From Flavobacteriales bacterium (GTDB lineage: Bacteria > Bacteroidota > Bacteroidia > Flavobacteriales_D > Parvicellaceae), in assembly GCA_020631555.1 (NCBI GenBank), contig JAHDGY010000008.1, forward strand, positions 1 through 54,933: a stretch of DNA of 54,933 nucleotides, given 5' to 3'. How positions within the stretch are numbered: the stretch's first letter is position 1; every line of letters starts with the position of its first letter. Below, piece by piece: positions 17,563 to 26,238 of this stretch. The notes beneath the pieces are model-generated. The model saw only the letters and a list, made by a program, of their open reading frames with translations. It searched no databases and was not told the origin of the DNA. A program made the translations under genes and the position numbers.

Positions 17563-18090
17563 ATGCGGATAGCTTTGTTATCGATGGCTTTAATTTTTTT
17601 CGGTTGTAATTCTAAGCCGAAACAAAAGCCAGAGCCATTTAATAAGATCCTTCCCAAGGAAGAATCGATTGCTTTAAATGCTCAGTTAATCAAAGAAGAG
17701 AATTTCTTGATTGATCAGTATGTATCTCGATTACCGATGACCATGAATAAAACAGAATCTGGATTACGCTATGCAGTGATTAGTTCCGAGAATGTTGGTC
17801 AGGATTCTGCCAGGACAATGAAGTTGGCAACGATTCATTTTAACCTTAGGTTGCTGAACGATTCGATACAATATTCTAGTTACGATCATGAACCCGTTCA
17901 GTTCCTAATAGAAATGGACAATGTTGAATCGGGTTTACATGAAGGAATTACCCACATGAAAACTGGAGACAGTGCAAGGTTTATTTTGCCTTATTATTTG
18001 GGACACGGTTTAGTGGGTGACTATGCTAAGATTCCCCCGGCCACCTCTATTATAATTGATGTAAGGTTGTTAGATGTTAAGGATCCATAA
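17563..18090 (+). CDS. gldI: GldI-like FKBP-type peptidyl-prolyl isomerase lipoprotein
   Basis: 175 residues from the ATG at 17563, chosen because it creates a lipoprotein signal (RIALLSMALIFFGC, lipidated Cys15) and abuts the nrnA stop; the longer frame overlaps nrnA. An FKBP-type domain covers about residues 60-175, with SGLRYAVISSENVG, GLHEGITHMKTGDSARFILPYYLGHG and the C-terminal PPATSIIIDVRLLDV. GldI is needed for gliding motility and T9SS function in Flavobacterium and probably folds exported proteins in the periplasm. The assignment rests on the domain, the lipobox and the nrnA neighbour. Confidence 0.8.
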   Translation: MRIALLSMALIFFGCNSKPKQKPEPFNKILPKEESIALNAQLIKEENFLIDQYVSRLPMTMNKTESGLRYAVISSENVGQDSARTMKLATIHFNLRLLNDSIQYSSYDHEPVQFLIEMDNVESGLHEGITHMKTGDSARFILPYYLGHGLVGDYAKIPPATSIIIDVRLLDVKDP

Positions 18091-18955
18091 TTTCTATAGT
18101 TGCTCTGCATTTATTTGTTTGATGCTAACCTGTTTTGGGTGCAACCAATCCACGGCCGATGGGTTTGTGAAAAACGATTTTGATGTTTGGTATCAATACA
18201 ACGATGTGGTTACAGAGGGCAGGCGGGTTTTGCGAGGAGACTGGGTTGCGGTGCGGATGATTGTTTCCGACTCAGCAGGGCACGAACTTTACAATTATAG
18301 ATTACATAGTGTAGATCGAATGTGGTTACTTCACACAATGAATTCTGGGGGCTTGGTTAGCAAAAGTTTGGTGGGTTTTTCGGAAGGAGACAGTATTACG
18401 CTAAAGCTTGATCAGGAGCAATTTATAAATGATACGATAAGCAGTCGGATGGTTGAATATTCTACTTCAGGAGCAGTCAAAGTATCTTTTAGGATTCTGA
18501 AAGTGGGAAATAAAAATGAAGTTGAAGACTTTAAAGAGGAAGCACTTGATTTGATTGAATTGAATGAACTGGGTAGATTTCATAATGTTGTAGATCGGCT
18601 AAAGCAAACTGACAGCGTTTTTTTTCTGGATGGAGTTGCGGTGTACGGTTATGAACGTGGAAAAGGAGGAAAGTTAAAATATGGGGAGAACTTCTGTATT
18701 TCTTATCGTTTAAATTTGTTAGAAGGGAAATTATTGTACGAAAGCAAAGATCCTGAATGTTATGTTTACGGCGTTCAAGACCAGTTTATTCCTGGTTTGG
18801 GAATTGCCTTGAGGGAACAACCTATTGGTACTAAAATGAACTTGTTAATTCCAGGAGAGCGAAGTTTTTCTAATCACGGTTTTATCAAAGGAATACTTCC
18901 ATCGTACAGTTCCATTTTTGCTACCGTAAGTATTGATTCAGCTTTAACTATGTGA
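18074..18955 (+). CDS. FKBP-like lipoprotein with two FKBP-related halves
   Basis: 293 residues; its ATG overlaps the end of the gldI-like gene by 17 nt. A lipoprotein signal ends at Cys23 (ICLMLTCFGC). Residues about 40-150 (GDWVAVRMIVSD ... SKSLVGFSEGDSITLKL) and about 190-290 (YGENFCISYRLNLLEGKLLYE ... FIPGLGIALREQPIGTKMNLLIPGERSF ... PSYSSIFATVSID) each have the order of FKBP strands. The second half keeps the LxGKLxxES, PGLGIAL and PS.I.ATV signatures. The first half is degenerate and may not be catalytic. The context suggests a periplasmic chaperone partner of the GldI-like protein. Confidence 0.75.
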   Translation: MLRIHNFYSCSAFICLMLTCFGCNQSTADGFVKNDFDVWYQYNDVVTEGRRVLRGDWVAVRMIVSDSAGHELYNYRLHSVDRMWLLHTMNSGGLVSKSLVGFSEGDSITLKLDQEQFINDTISSRMVEYSTSGAVKVSFRILKVGNKNEVEDFKEEALDLIELNELGRFHNVVDRLKQTDSVFFLDGVAVYGYERGKGGKLKYGENFCISYRLNLLEGKLLYESKDPECYVYGVQDQFIPGLGIALREQPIGTKMNLLIPGERSFSNHGFIKGILPSYSSIFATVSIDSALTM

Positions 18956-19115
18956 GTGGTCCTGAGAGGAGTTCTTTTATTTGTGGTGTTGATAGCAGAA
19001 GTTGGTAAGTTAGCGTAATAATAATGTGGCCAGAAGTTAGTTTCTTTGGGGAGTTAAGGAATTTACTTGGGATAAAATCTTTTGGCATAGATTGGATAAG
19101 TAGATAGCGAATAAT

Positions 19116-19892
19116 ATGTTTAAATCTAGTACTACAGCTTGGATCGGAGCCTTCTTAGGTTTAGTTTTTACGAGAAGCATTTGGGGAGCAATCACTGGAT
19201 TTTTCGTTGGTTCTTTATTTGATAAAACTAAGTCGGAAGAAGGAGAAAGACGTGGGACATTTGCAGGAAGATCTGTACACCACGATTATGATTATTATAG
19301 GGGTCGAGTAACGTCAAATGATTTTGGAATTTGTCTGCTAATGTTATCTGCTTCAGTTATGAGGGCGGATGGAAAGGTGATGAAATCGGAGTTGGATTTT
19401 GTGAAACAATTTTTCACTCGAAATTTCGGTTCACGACAGTCTTCCGAGTACATCCGTTTGTTACGAGATATTTTAAATCATGATTTTCCATTGGAGGATG
19501 TTTGTTATGACATCCGGCGGACAATGGCAGATGTCCAAAGACATTTGTTGATTCAATACCTTTTTGGAATAGGTCAAGCCGACGGCCACGTTTCGCAGGC
19601 TGAAATTGGAGTTATTGAAACGATTGCAAGAAATCTAGGTCTTACAAAGGCGGAATTTGAATCAATTTTATCCATGTTTCATAAGAATTTGTCCAATTCA
19701 TATAAAGTTTTGGAGATAGATGAAACGGCAACTGATGATGAAGTGAAAAAAGCCTATCGGAAAATGGCCGTAAAGCATCATCCAGATAAATATGCCAACA
19801 TGGATCAGTCCCATCAAGAAACAGCAAAACAAAAATTTCAGAAGGTTCAAGAGGCATACGAGGATATTAAAAAAGAGCGTGGTTTGATTTAA
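19116..19892 (+). CDS. TerB-like and C-terminal DnaJ-domain protein (DjlA-like)
   Basis: 258 residues. A short hydrophobic N-terminus (TAWIGAFLGLVFTRSIWGAITGFFVG) looks like a membrane or glycine-zipper segment. A TerB-like helical domain spans about residues 65-180 (LLMLSASVMRADGKVMKSELDFV, then QYLFGIGQADGHVSQAEIGVI, both with the DG/E pattern of tellurite-type domains). A J domain occupies the last about 65 residues, with the essential HPDK motif in KHHPDKYAN. J-domain proteins stimulate Hsp70, so this is probably a membrane-anchored DnaK co-chaperone. It stands in its own transcription unit with about 160 nt free upstream. Confidence 0.88.
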   Translation: MFKSSTTAWIGAFLGLVFTRSIWGAITGFFVGSLFDKTKSEEGERRGTFAGRSVHHDYDYYRGRVTSNDFGICLLMLSASVMRADGKVMKSELDFVKQFFTRNFGSRQSSEYIRLLRDILNHDFPLEDVCYDIRRTMADVQRHLLIQYLFGIGQADGHVSQAEIGVIETIARNLGLTKAEFESILSMFHKNLSNSYKVLEIDETATDDEVKKAYRKMAVKHHPDKYANMDQSHQETAKQKFQKVQEAYEDIKKERGLI

Positions 19893-20004
19893 TCGGTCAG
19901 TTCCAAAGTCCGATTTTGTTGCTCTGAGCTGTAATTTTGCCCCCTGTTATGCCGGTCATTTCATTCTAATTACTAACTTTCTGACGCCTTACTTATTTCA
20001 CCCA

Positions 20005-21087
20005 ATGATACACCGCCCAACATTGTATCTGTTTTTTGTTTTTGTAAACCTAGATTTAAGCGCTCAAATTGGTTTAGAGTCGCGCCAAATTGATTCGTTG
20101 ATTGCCATTGATTCGGTTAACCGAATACAGCGGATGGAGCAATATTATTTGGAAGGAATGGAGGCAATGCGCTTAGGAATGTCGTTTGAGGCGATTGAAA
20201 AATTTTCGGCTGCCTTGTTAGTCGATTTCGATTTTGAAGAAGCATTGATGCAGAGAGGTATGGCTTATACCCAAAGACGTCAATACGAGCTTGCCATTCG
20301 AGATTTTGATCATATTATAGAGCTGAATCCAAAGTCCGACGAAGCGCATTATTATAAAGCTGAGGTAGCGGTCAAAAGGCGAGAACTAGACCAGGCTTTG
20401 CAAGACTATATGGGGGCAATTGAAGCAAATTCAGAGGTTGCTGAATATTTTTACAAGGTTGGTGAATTGTATTTTCAAAAGCAAGAGTTTAAAAGCGCGG
20501 TAAAGAATTTTGACCACGCAATTCGTTTGGATCCTCAATTTGCCAGGGCGTACAATGATCGTGGCAGTGTATACTTACAGACGGGTGATTTCAAGGCAGC
20601 TATTGCGGACTATAAAAAAGCAATTTCGATTAATCGAAGGTTTAAATTTGCTTACAATAATTTGGGGTCTGCACTGCGAGTTTCCAAAAAATACAAGCAA
20701 GCCATTTCGGCATATACCAAAGCAATTAACCTAGATTCTGACTACCATTTGGCCTTTAATAATCGGGGTTTAGCCAAGTTCTATTTAAAGGATTATCAAG
20801 GAGCAATTGATGACTTTAATCGGGCCATTAGATTGGAAGCCAGTTATTGGATAGCATTTAATAATCGAGCAGCAACGTATGTAAAAATGGAAAAGTGGGG
20901 AATGGTAATAGATGATTGCGATAAAACCATAAAGCTTAATGCTAATTCACCATCTGCTTATTACAATCGTGGAATTGCCAGGGAAATGCTTCGGGATATG
21001 TCCGGAGCGTGCTCAGATTGGAAAATTGCCAGTAGTTTGGGACTGAGTGTTGCAAGTAAGTATTACGAACAAACTTGCATGGAGTGA
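20005..21087 (+). CDS. Exported tetratricopeptide-repeat protein
   Basis: 360 residues with an N-terminal signal-like segment (TLYLFFVFVNLDLSAQ) and about eight consecutive TPR units from about residue 45 to 345. Repeated FDHAIRLDPQFARAYNDRGSVY, YKKAISINRRFKFAYNNLGSA and FNRAIRLEASYWIAFNNRAAT patterns are visible. Such proteins are protein-protein scaffolds; no enzymatic domain is present. Its TGA overlaps the next ATG (TGATG), so it is translationally coupled to the PD40-OmpA gene and the two products probably act together in the envelope. Confidence 0.88.
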   Translation: MIHRPTLYLFFVFVNLDLSAQIGLESRQIDSLIAIDSVNRIQRMEQYYLEGMEAMRLGMSFEAIEKFSAALLVDFDFEEALMQRGMAYTQRRQYELAIRDFDHIIELNPKSDEAHYYKAEVAVKRRELDQALQDYMGAIEANSEVAEYFYKVGELYFQKQEFKSAVKNFDHAIRLDPQFARAYNDRGSVYLQTGDFKAAIADYKKAISINRRFKFAYNNLGSALRVSKKYKQAISAYTKAINLDSDYHLAFNNRGLAKFYLKDYQGAIDDFNRAIRLEASYWIAFNNRAATYVKMEKWGMVIDDCDKTIKLNANSPSAYYNRGIAREMLRDMSGACSDWKIASSLGLSVASKYYEQTCME

Positions 21088-23186
21088 TGCGAGCGAAGTT
21101 TCTTTTATTGATAAACTGGATGTGTTGTGCACTAAGTATTAATGCCCAAAATGTTGAGTTTGCAGCGAGTAATTTTCCCGACCAAAAAAAGGAGTTGAAG
21201 GACGCTTATACGTTTGTTCGAGACGGTAATTTATTGTTTGAAGAAAGAAATTATGTAAAGGCAATACCTTCGTACAGATTGGCGTACTCTTTTAATCCGC
21301 GGAATGCTGAGCTAAATTTCAAAATGGGTGTATGTACTTTTTATTTGGAAAAGTATAAGACGGCTTTAACCTATTTGACGAAGGCAGAAAGTTTAGATTC
21401 ATCATGTCACGAGCTACTGTACTTTTACATTGGTCGTAGCTGTCATATACTAGGAAAATTCGAAGAAGCCATTGAGGCGTACCAAGCTATGATTAATGGC
21501 GCTCATGCAGTAGGTAGATTTAAAGGATTTTTGCCAAGATCGAAAAAGGGTGTTGCGGAATGCCAAAACGCCATCAAATTAAAAGCGGATCCAGTGCGCG
21601 TTTGGGTAGATAATCTTGGAGAAAAGGTAAACACAATTTACCCTGAATATCGACCGCTTGTGGTGGCCGACGAAACCCAGTTGTTTTGGACGGCAAGAAG
21701 GAACGATGGAGTAGGAGGAAGAGCAGCGGTTGATCTTGCTGCTAAACGTGAGTTTCGCGAAGATGTTTTTTATTCTAGAAAAACCGAAGAAGGCTGGAAA
21801 AAAGGGTCTAATATGGGGGAGACGATAAACAGTAGAGGACATGAGGCCGGTGTTGGTATTTCTAGTGACGGTCGAACATTGTTTGTTTTCCGCGCCGATG
21901 ATGGTCAGGGGGATATTTATCAAACCAACTCGGTTAACGGATTCTGGGGAGATTTGAAAAAAATGGGACCTCCAATTAATTCTGATAGCTCCAATGAAAC
22001 AAGTGCATGCTTGGGTTATAACGGAAGGCAACTCTATTTTACATCTGATCGTGAAGGCGGATTCGGAGATCAGGATATTTGGGTGTGTAATTGGGATGCA
22101 CAAAATTCTCGATGGGGTGAAGCACAAAATTTAGGCCCGGTTGTAAATACAAAATATAAGGAGACCTCTGTGTTTTTGCATGCAGATGGACGTACAATGT
22201 ACTTTGCGTCCGAAGGGCATAATTCAATTGGAGGACTGGATATTTTTGTTTCTCGAAAAAATGAAAATAATGAATGGGGAGTTCCAATGAATGTTGGATA
22301 TCCTCTTAATTCACCCAAAGACGATGTTAGCTTAGTTTTATCAGGAAGTGGACGTAGAGGTTATTTTGCAAGTAACAGATATGGCGGATTTGGCAAAAAG
22401 GATTTGTACATGGTTACATTTCTGGGAAGTCGTAAGGAACCTGTGCTGGAATCGGAGGATAATTTATTAGCGTACTGGAGTGAACCGGTTCGGTCCACTT
22501 TGGTGCAAGAGAATATCAACGTGATTGAAAGCGATCTGTTAATGCTTACCGGAGTAGTATCGGATGCGCGGACGCATAAAGCGATGCACGCTAAAATTCA
22601 ACTGGTAAACAACAGAACTGGTAAGGTTGCGACTGAAATTTGGTCGGATAAAGGTTCTGGTCAATATTTGCTTTGCTTGCCCGCAGGATCAGATTATGCG
22701 GTAGTTGTTAGTGAACAAGGTTATCTTTTTGAATCCGCAAATTATAATCGAACGATTAGTTCTGGATTTGTAAAAGAGGAACTGGATATCCAATTGCAAC
22801 CTATTCGAGTTGGTAAAAGTATTCGGCTTGGCAATGTGTTTTTTAAAACGCATTCTGAGCAGCTGACCGACAAATCGGAATTCGAATTGGAGCGATTGGT
22901 TGATATGTTAGAGTCGAATACTAATTTAAGGGTTTTGGTATCAGGTCATGTTGATAGTGAAAACTCGGTGAATGATAATGTTACACTTTCCCGAGAGCGT
23001 GCGAAGAGCGTTGTGGATTATTTGTTAAATAAGGGCATTAATTCAAATCGGCTTGATTACATAGGGTATGGAAATCAACGTCCAATTATTTCTACTGAGC
23101 GCATCATATTTTTGAAAAGAGAAGCAGATAAATGTAAGGCGCGCAAAACTAATAATCGAGTTGAGGTTAAAATTATTAGCCAGTAA
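21087..23186 (+). CDS. TPR / PD40 / OmpA-family envelope protein
   Basis: 699 residues from the ATG at 21087, which shares its A with the upstream TGA and gives a signal peptide (MRAKFLLLINWMCCALSINAQ). In order: TPR repeats (about 35-135), WD40-like PD40 beta-propeller blades (about 205-410; RQLYFTSDREGGFGDQDIW, GRTMYFASEGHNSIGGLDIF, RRGYFASNRYGGFGKKDLYM), a carboxypeptidase-regulatory-like beta-sandwich (about 490-575) and a C-terminal OmpA peptidoglycan-binding domain (about 580-695). The OmpA part keeps the Asp in SGHVDSENS and the Arg in SRERAKSV. The architecture resembles PorE and similar T9SS accessory proteins. It ends 5 nt from the convergent paralogue. Confidence 0.9.
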   Translation: MRAKFLLLINWMCCALSINAQNVEFAASNFPDQKKELKDAYTFVRDGNLLFEERNYVKAIPSYRLAYSFNPRNAELNFKMGVCTFYLEKYKTALTYLTKAESLDSSCHELLYFYIGRSCHILGKFEEAIEAYQAMINGAHAVGRFKGFLPRSKKGVAECQNAIKLKADPVRVWVDNLGEKVNTIYPEYRPLVVADETQLFWTARRNDGVGGRAAVDLAAKREFREDVFYSRKTEEGWKKGSNMGETINSRGHEAGVGISSDGRTLFVFRADDGQGDIYQTNSVNGFWGDLKKMGPPINSDSSNETSACLGYNGRQLYFTSDREGGFGDQDIWVCNWDAQNSRWGEAQNLGPVVNTKYKETSVFLHADGRTMYFASEGHNSIGGLDIFVSRKNENNEWGVPMNVGYPLNSPKDDVSLVLSGSGRRGYFASNRYGGFGKKDLYMVTFLGSRKEPVLESEDNLLAYWSEPVRSTLVQENINVIESDLLMLTGVVSDARTHKAMHAKIQLVNNRTGKVATEIWSDKGSGQYLLCLPAGSDYAVVVSEQGYLFESANYNRTISSGFVKEELDIQLQPIRVGKSIRLGNVFFKTHSEQLTDKSEFELERLVDMLESNTNLRVLVSGHVDSENSVNDNVTLSRERAKSVVDYLLNKGINSNRLDYIGYGNQRPIISTERIIFLKREADKCKARKTNNRVEVKIISQ

Positions 23187-23191
23187 CGGAG

Positions 23192-25249
23192 TTATTCAAT
23201 TTCGCTGGACAATTTTTCAAATTGTTCATCCGATAATTTGCTAATAATCGTAAACTCAGTTCTTCTGTTCATTTGACGTCCTTCTGGATTATCCGACCCA
23301 TCAGGATGGGTGTTTGGTGCAACAGGCCTCGACTCACCATGACCTTCTGAACGTAATCGTTCCTTATGTATTCCTTTTGAAACAATATGTTTTACTACCG
23401 ACTTTGCTCTTTTCTCAGACAATTTTTGATTGTATTTATCTGAACCTTTACTATCCGTATGCGATTCTATTTTTACAATCAAACGAGGGTTTGCAACAAG
23501 TACGCTAACTAAGCTTGAATCTAGTGCAGTAACTGCTGCTGGTGTTAGTTTAGCACTGTTCATTTCAAAATAGATTCCCGGAAGTACAATAGGTTGCTCA
23601 GGGATTTTTTGCATCTGAATTTCCTTGTCGAAACTTGTCGATGAATCTACTGTTTTGGTGGAAATGCTGTCTACATAATTGAAGTAGCCATCTTTTTTAA
23701 ATTCGATTTCGTAATCTATACCATGTTGAATTTCCAAATTGTATTTGCAATCGGTAGGATTCACGGTCTTTGCAAGGTAGCGTCCTTCTTCGTTTTTGAT
23801 GTATAAATTTACTTCGAACCCTTTGATGCATCCATTTGAACCTTTTACGGATCCACCAACATTGATATCAAGGTATTTAGAAAATTCAAAGCTGTAAATA
23901 TCATCGCAGCATGTTTTGTTGAGCAGTGCCGATCCTCCTTCTCTGTTGGAGACAAAGAACCCACCTTTTTTGTTGTGGTTAAGTGTATAATCTAATTCAT
24001 CAGTTCCAGTGTTAATTCCTTTTCCTGCATTAATGGCTGGTTGCCATTTTCCTCTTTCACCTTCTGTGTGATAGACATCTAGTCCACCAAACCCTGGTTT
24101 ACCATTCGAGCTGAAATACAAGGTTCGAGTTTCTAAATCATAAAATGGGGTCATTTCATCACCCACTGTATTGATTTTTGATCCAGCGTTTCGTGGTTTT
24201 TTATAAGTCTTTTTACGCGGATTGTACTCGGTGTACCAAATATCCAATCCACCTTTACCTCCGGGCCTGTCTGAAACGAAATAAATTACTTCTCTGTTCT
24301 TCTTTGACTCTCTTCCAACAGTTGGCTGTGTTGTAGTGAAATCGGGTATATTAATTAGCGCATTCATTTCTGTTGCTTTGCTCCAATTTGAACCATTGCG
24401 CTCCGAATAGTAAAGCTTACAGATAATCTTATTTTGCCAATTCTTTTTACACTTAGTAAAATAAAAACGTTTACCGTCTGCAGAAAATGCGCCATTTCCA
24501 ACATGCGCATCTTCACTGTTGAAGGGGCCTTTTAATTCTCCTTGTGGAACCCATTTGTCATTTACTTTTTTCGCCTCATAAAATTTACGAAGTGGAATTT
24601 CTAGGCTATCGTGTTTGTCGATGTCGTAGTATTTAACCTTGTTCGCTTTCAAACTCCCATATATCATAGATTCTTCGTCTACAGAAATTGGCGAAAACTC
24701 TACATGTGGATTGTTAATTGTGCTATCCAGCCTAGATACAATTACATCTGAAATGGCTTCGTTTTTGGCCAACTCAATTCCGCTTAGCATCGATTTGCAA
24801 AGTTTACGGTATTTACGATTGGTAACGTTTCTAAGCTCTTTTTTGAATTTCAATAAGTCGTTTTTTGCCTCATCATATTTGCCTTGAGACATTTTCATTT
24901 CCGCTAAGTAAAACCGGCTAGTTGGAAATTCGCCGCTTGCGTTCTGCGTCAATTCTTGAAAGACTTGTTCTGCCTCTGCGTAGTTTCTTGCTTGCTTAAG
25001 AAGAATGCCGTATTTAAACTTTACGTCATTGTTGTCTGGTTTTCTCTTGAGCCATTCGCCGTAACAACCTAATGCTAGATAGGCATCGCCAAGCCGTTCA
25101 GCATGCCTAGCGGTTTGTCTCACTTCTCTAATACTCATTGCATTGAGGTTAACAGAATCAATATCTTGACTATGCAATGACTGGTGTGAGAGGTTGCAAA
25201 GGAGTAGGCCAACAATTAATTGAAGCCTGGAGTTTAATATCTGTCGCAC
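23192..25249 (-). CDS. TPR / PD40 / OmpA-family envelope protein, second paralogue
   Basis: 685 residues with a signal peptide (MRQILNSRLQLIVGLLLCNL...). A TPR region (about 35-140) is followed by PD40 blades (about 190-425; REVIYFVSDRPGGKGGLDIWY, RTLYFSSNGKPGFGGLDVYH, KGGFFVSNREGGSALL), a carboxypeptidase-regulatory-like fold (about 455-540) and an OmpA domain (about 560-680) with ESHTDSKGSDKYNQKLSEKRAKSV, which contains the Asp and Arg that bind peptidoglycan. It overlaps the PorP/SprF gene upstream by 16 nt and must be co-transcribed. PorP-like barrels plus OmpA-like periplasmic proteins anchor T9SS-delivered surface proteins, which is the likely role here. Confidence 0.92.
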   Translation of the reverse strand: MRQILNSRLQLIVGLLLCNLSHQSLHSQDIDSVNLNAMSIREVRQTARHAERLGDAYLALGCYGEWLKRKPDNNDVKFKYGILLKQARNYAEAEQVFQELTQNASGEFPTSRFYLAEMKMSQGKYDEAKNDLLKFKKELRNVTNRKYRKLCKSMLSGIELAKNEAISDVIVSRLDSTINNPHVEFSPISVDEESMIYGSLKANKVKYYDIDKHDSLEIPLRKFYEAKKVNDKWVPQGELKGPFNSEDAHVGNGAFSADGKRFYFTKCKKNWQNKIICKLYYSERNGSNWSKATEMNALINIPDFTTTQPTVGRESKKNREVIYFVSDRPGGKGGLDIWYTEYNPRKKTYKKPRNAGSKINTVGDEMTPFYDLETRTLYFSSNGKPGFGGLDVYHTEGERGKWQPAINAGKGINTGTDELDYTLNHNKKGGFFVSNREGGSALLNKTCCDDIYSFEFSKYLDINVGGSVKGSNGCIKGFEVNLYIKNEEGRYLAKTVNPTDCKYNLEIQHGIDYEIEFKKDGYFNYVDSISTKTVDSSTSFDKEIQMQKIPEQPIVLPGIYFEMNSAKLTPAAVTALDSSLVSVLVANPRLIVKIESHTDSKGSDKYNQKLSEKRAKSVVKHIVSKGIHKERLRSEGHGESRPVAPNTHPDGSDNPEGRQMNRRTEFTIISKLSDEQFEKLSSEIE

Positions 25250-26238
25250 GGTATTGAAAGGTTTTTCGGACTATAAAGCGGAGCAGTATAGGTAAGTGAA
25301 AGTTCGAAGGAGCTTTTTCTTTGTGACCCTTTGCTCAGGTCCGAAGTATTAAAATCGTAGCTAAATCCAAGTTCAAAATCATCGTAAGCAAAGCCCACAA
25401 CGGGAATTGCTGCATCAACGTTTCTGAAAAAACCATGTCGGTATACGGCTCCAGCAAAAACTGACTTGAATTTGTTAATGTTGAGTTGTCTGCGAACAAG
25501 TGATCCAAGAATTAAATCCTGGGCTTTGGTAGTCCACATATAAAGTAGTTTTGGCTCAACCGACCATTTACTATTTAGGTCGTGTTGAAATTCCGAATGG
25601 ATTACCTTTCTTACTCTTCTTCGTTCTTTATGTTGATTGAAGTAAGTATCCTTCGGACGAATGATATGATTTAATGCAATACCAGCTGTTGCTTTCCACA
25701 TTCCTAGTTGCTTTGACCAAGCAATTCCAATATTCACATCAGGGTGCTTTTGTTCTGCACGAAGCGATGATTCCTGATTACTTAGCTCAGAATCAAATTT
25801 TCCTTGATCATAAACCCACTGGTTTGGAAAAGTTTGATTATCCAAATTAGTTGATTTAAGGACCAATCCTACCTGTAAGCCAGCGCTAATCCAATGACCG
25901 TTAATTGTTTTGGCGTACGAACCTGAAAACATGACTTTCATGGTATTTAAACCGAAAGCACTAAATTGATCCTTAGCCACCAAAATTCCAGCGTCGATTT
26001 GGTCGTTATAGCGAAAGAACTTTTTTGTAACCCCGATTAAATTCGTAGTCAATGGTTCTCCCATTTCCCTCCATTGATTCCGGTGATTTCCGCACACTTT
26101 AAAATCACCGTCATATTGAGCGGCAACTGCCGGGTTTAGGTTTAGTTGGGCTGTATAAAACTGCGACAAATGGATGTCCTGCGCGAAAAGAATCGTAGGC
26201 GCCAAAACCAAAAATAAAAGTTGAATTCTTATTACCAT
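25234..26238 (-). CDS. PorP/SprF-family T9SS outer-membrane protein
   Basis: 334 residues with a signal peptide ending FAQ and the N-terminal signature DIHLSQFYTAQLNLNPAVAAQYDGDFKVCGNHRNQW, diagnostic of the PorP/SprF family. The rest is an amphipathic outer-membrane beta barrel (AGILVAKDQFSAFG, GLQVGLVLKS, FELGFSYDFNTSDL). In Flavobacterium, SprF is required to display the SprB adhesin, and family members are usually encoded with gliding-type CTD proteins. Here the gene overlaps the M43-like gene upstream by 7 nt and the OmpA gene downstream by 16 nt. Confidence 0.92.
   Translation of the reverse strand: MVIRIQLLFLVLAPTILFAQDIHLSQFYTAQLNLNPAVAAQYDGDFKVCGNHRNQWREMGEPLTTNLIGVTKKFFRYNDQIDAGILVAKDQFSAFGLNTMKVMFSGSYAKTINGHWISAGLQVGLVLKSTNLDNQTFPNQWVYDQGKFDSELSNQESSLRAEQKHPDVNIGIAWSKQLGMWKATAGIALNHIIRPKDTYFNQHKERRRVRKVIHSEFQHDLNSKWSVEPKLLYMWTTKAQDLILGSLVRRQLNINKFKSVFAGAVYRHGFFRNVDAAIPVVGFAYDDFELGFSYDFNTSDLSKGSQRKSSFELSLTYTAPLYSPKNLSIPCDRY

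Noticed and set aside
21579-22127. Minus-strand reading frame of 182 codons
   Set aside because: It is fully antisense to PD40 blades of the OmpA-family gene; its composition is that of a shadow frame.
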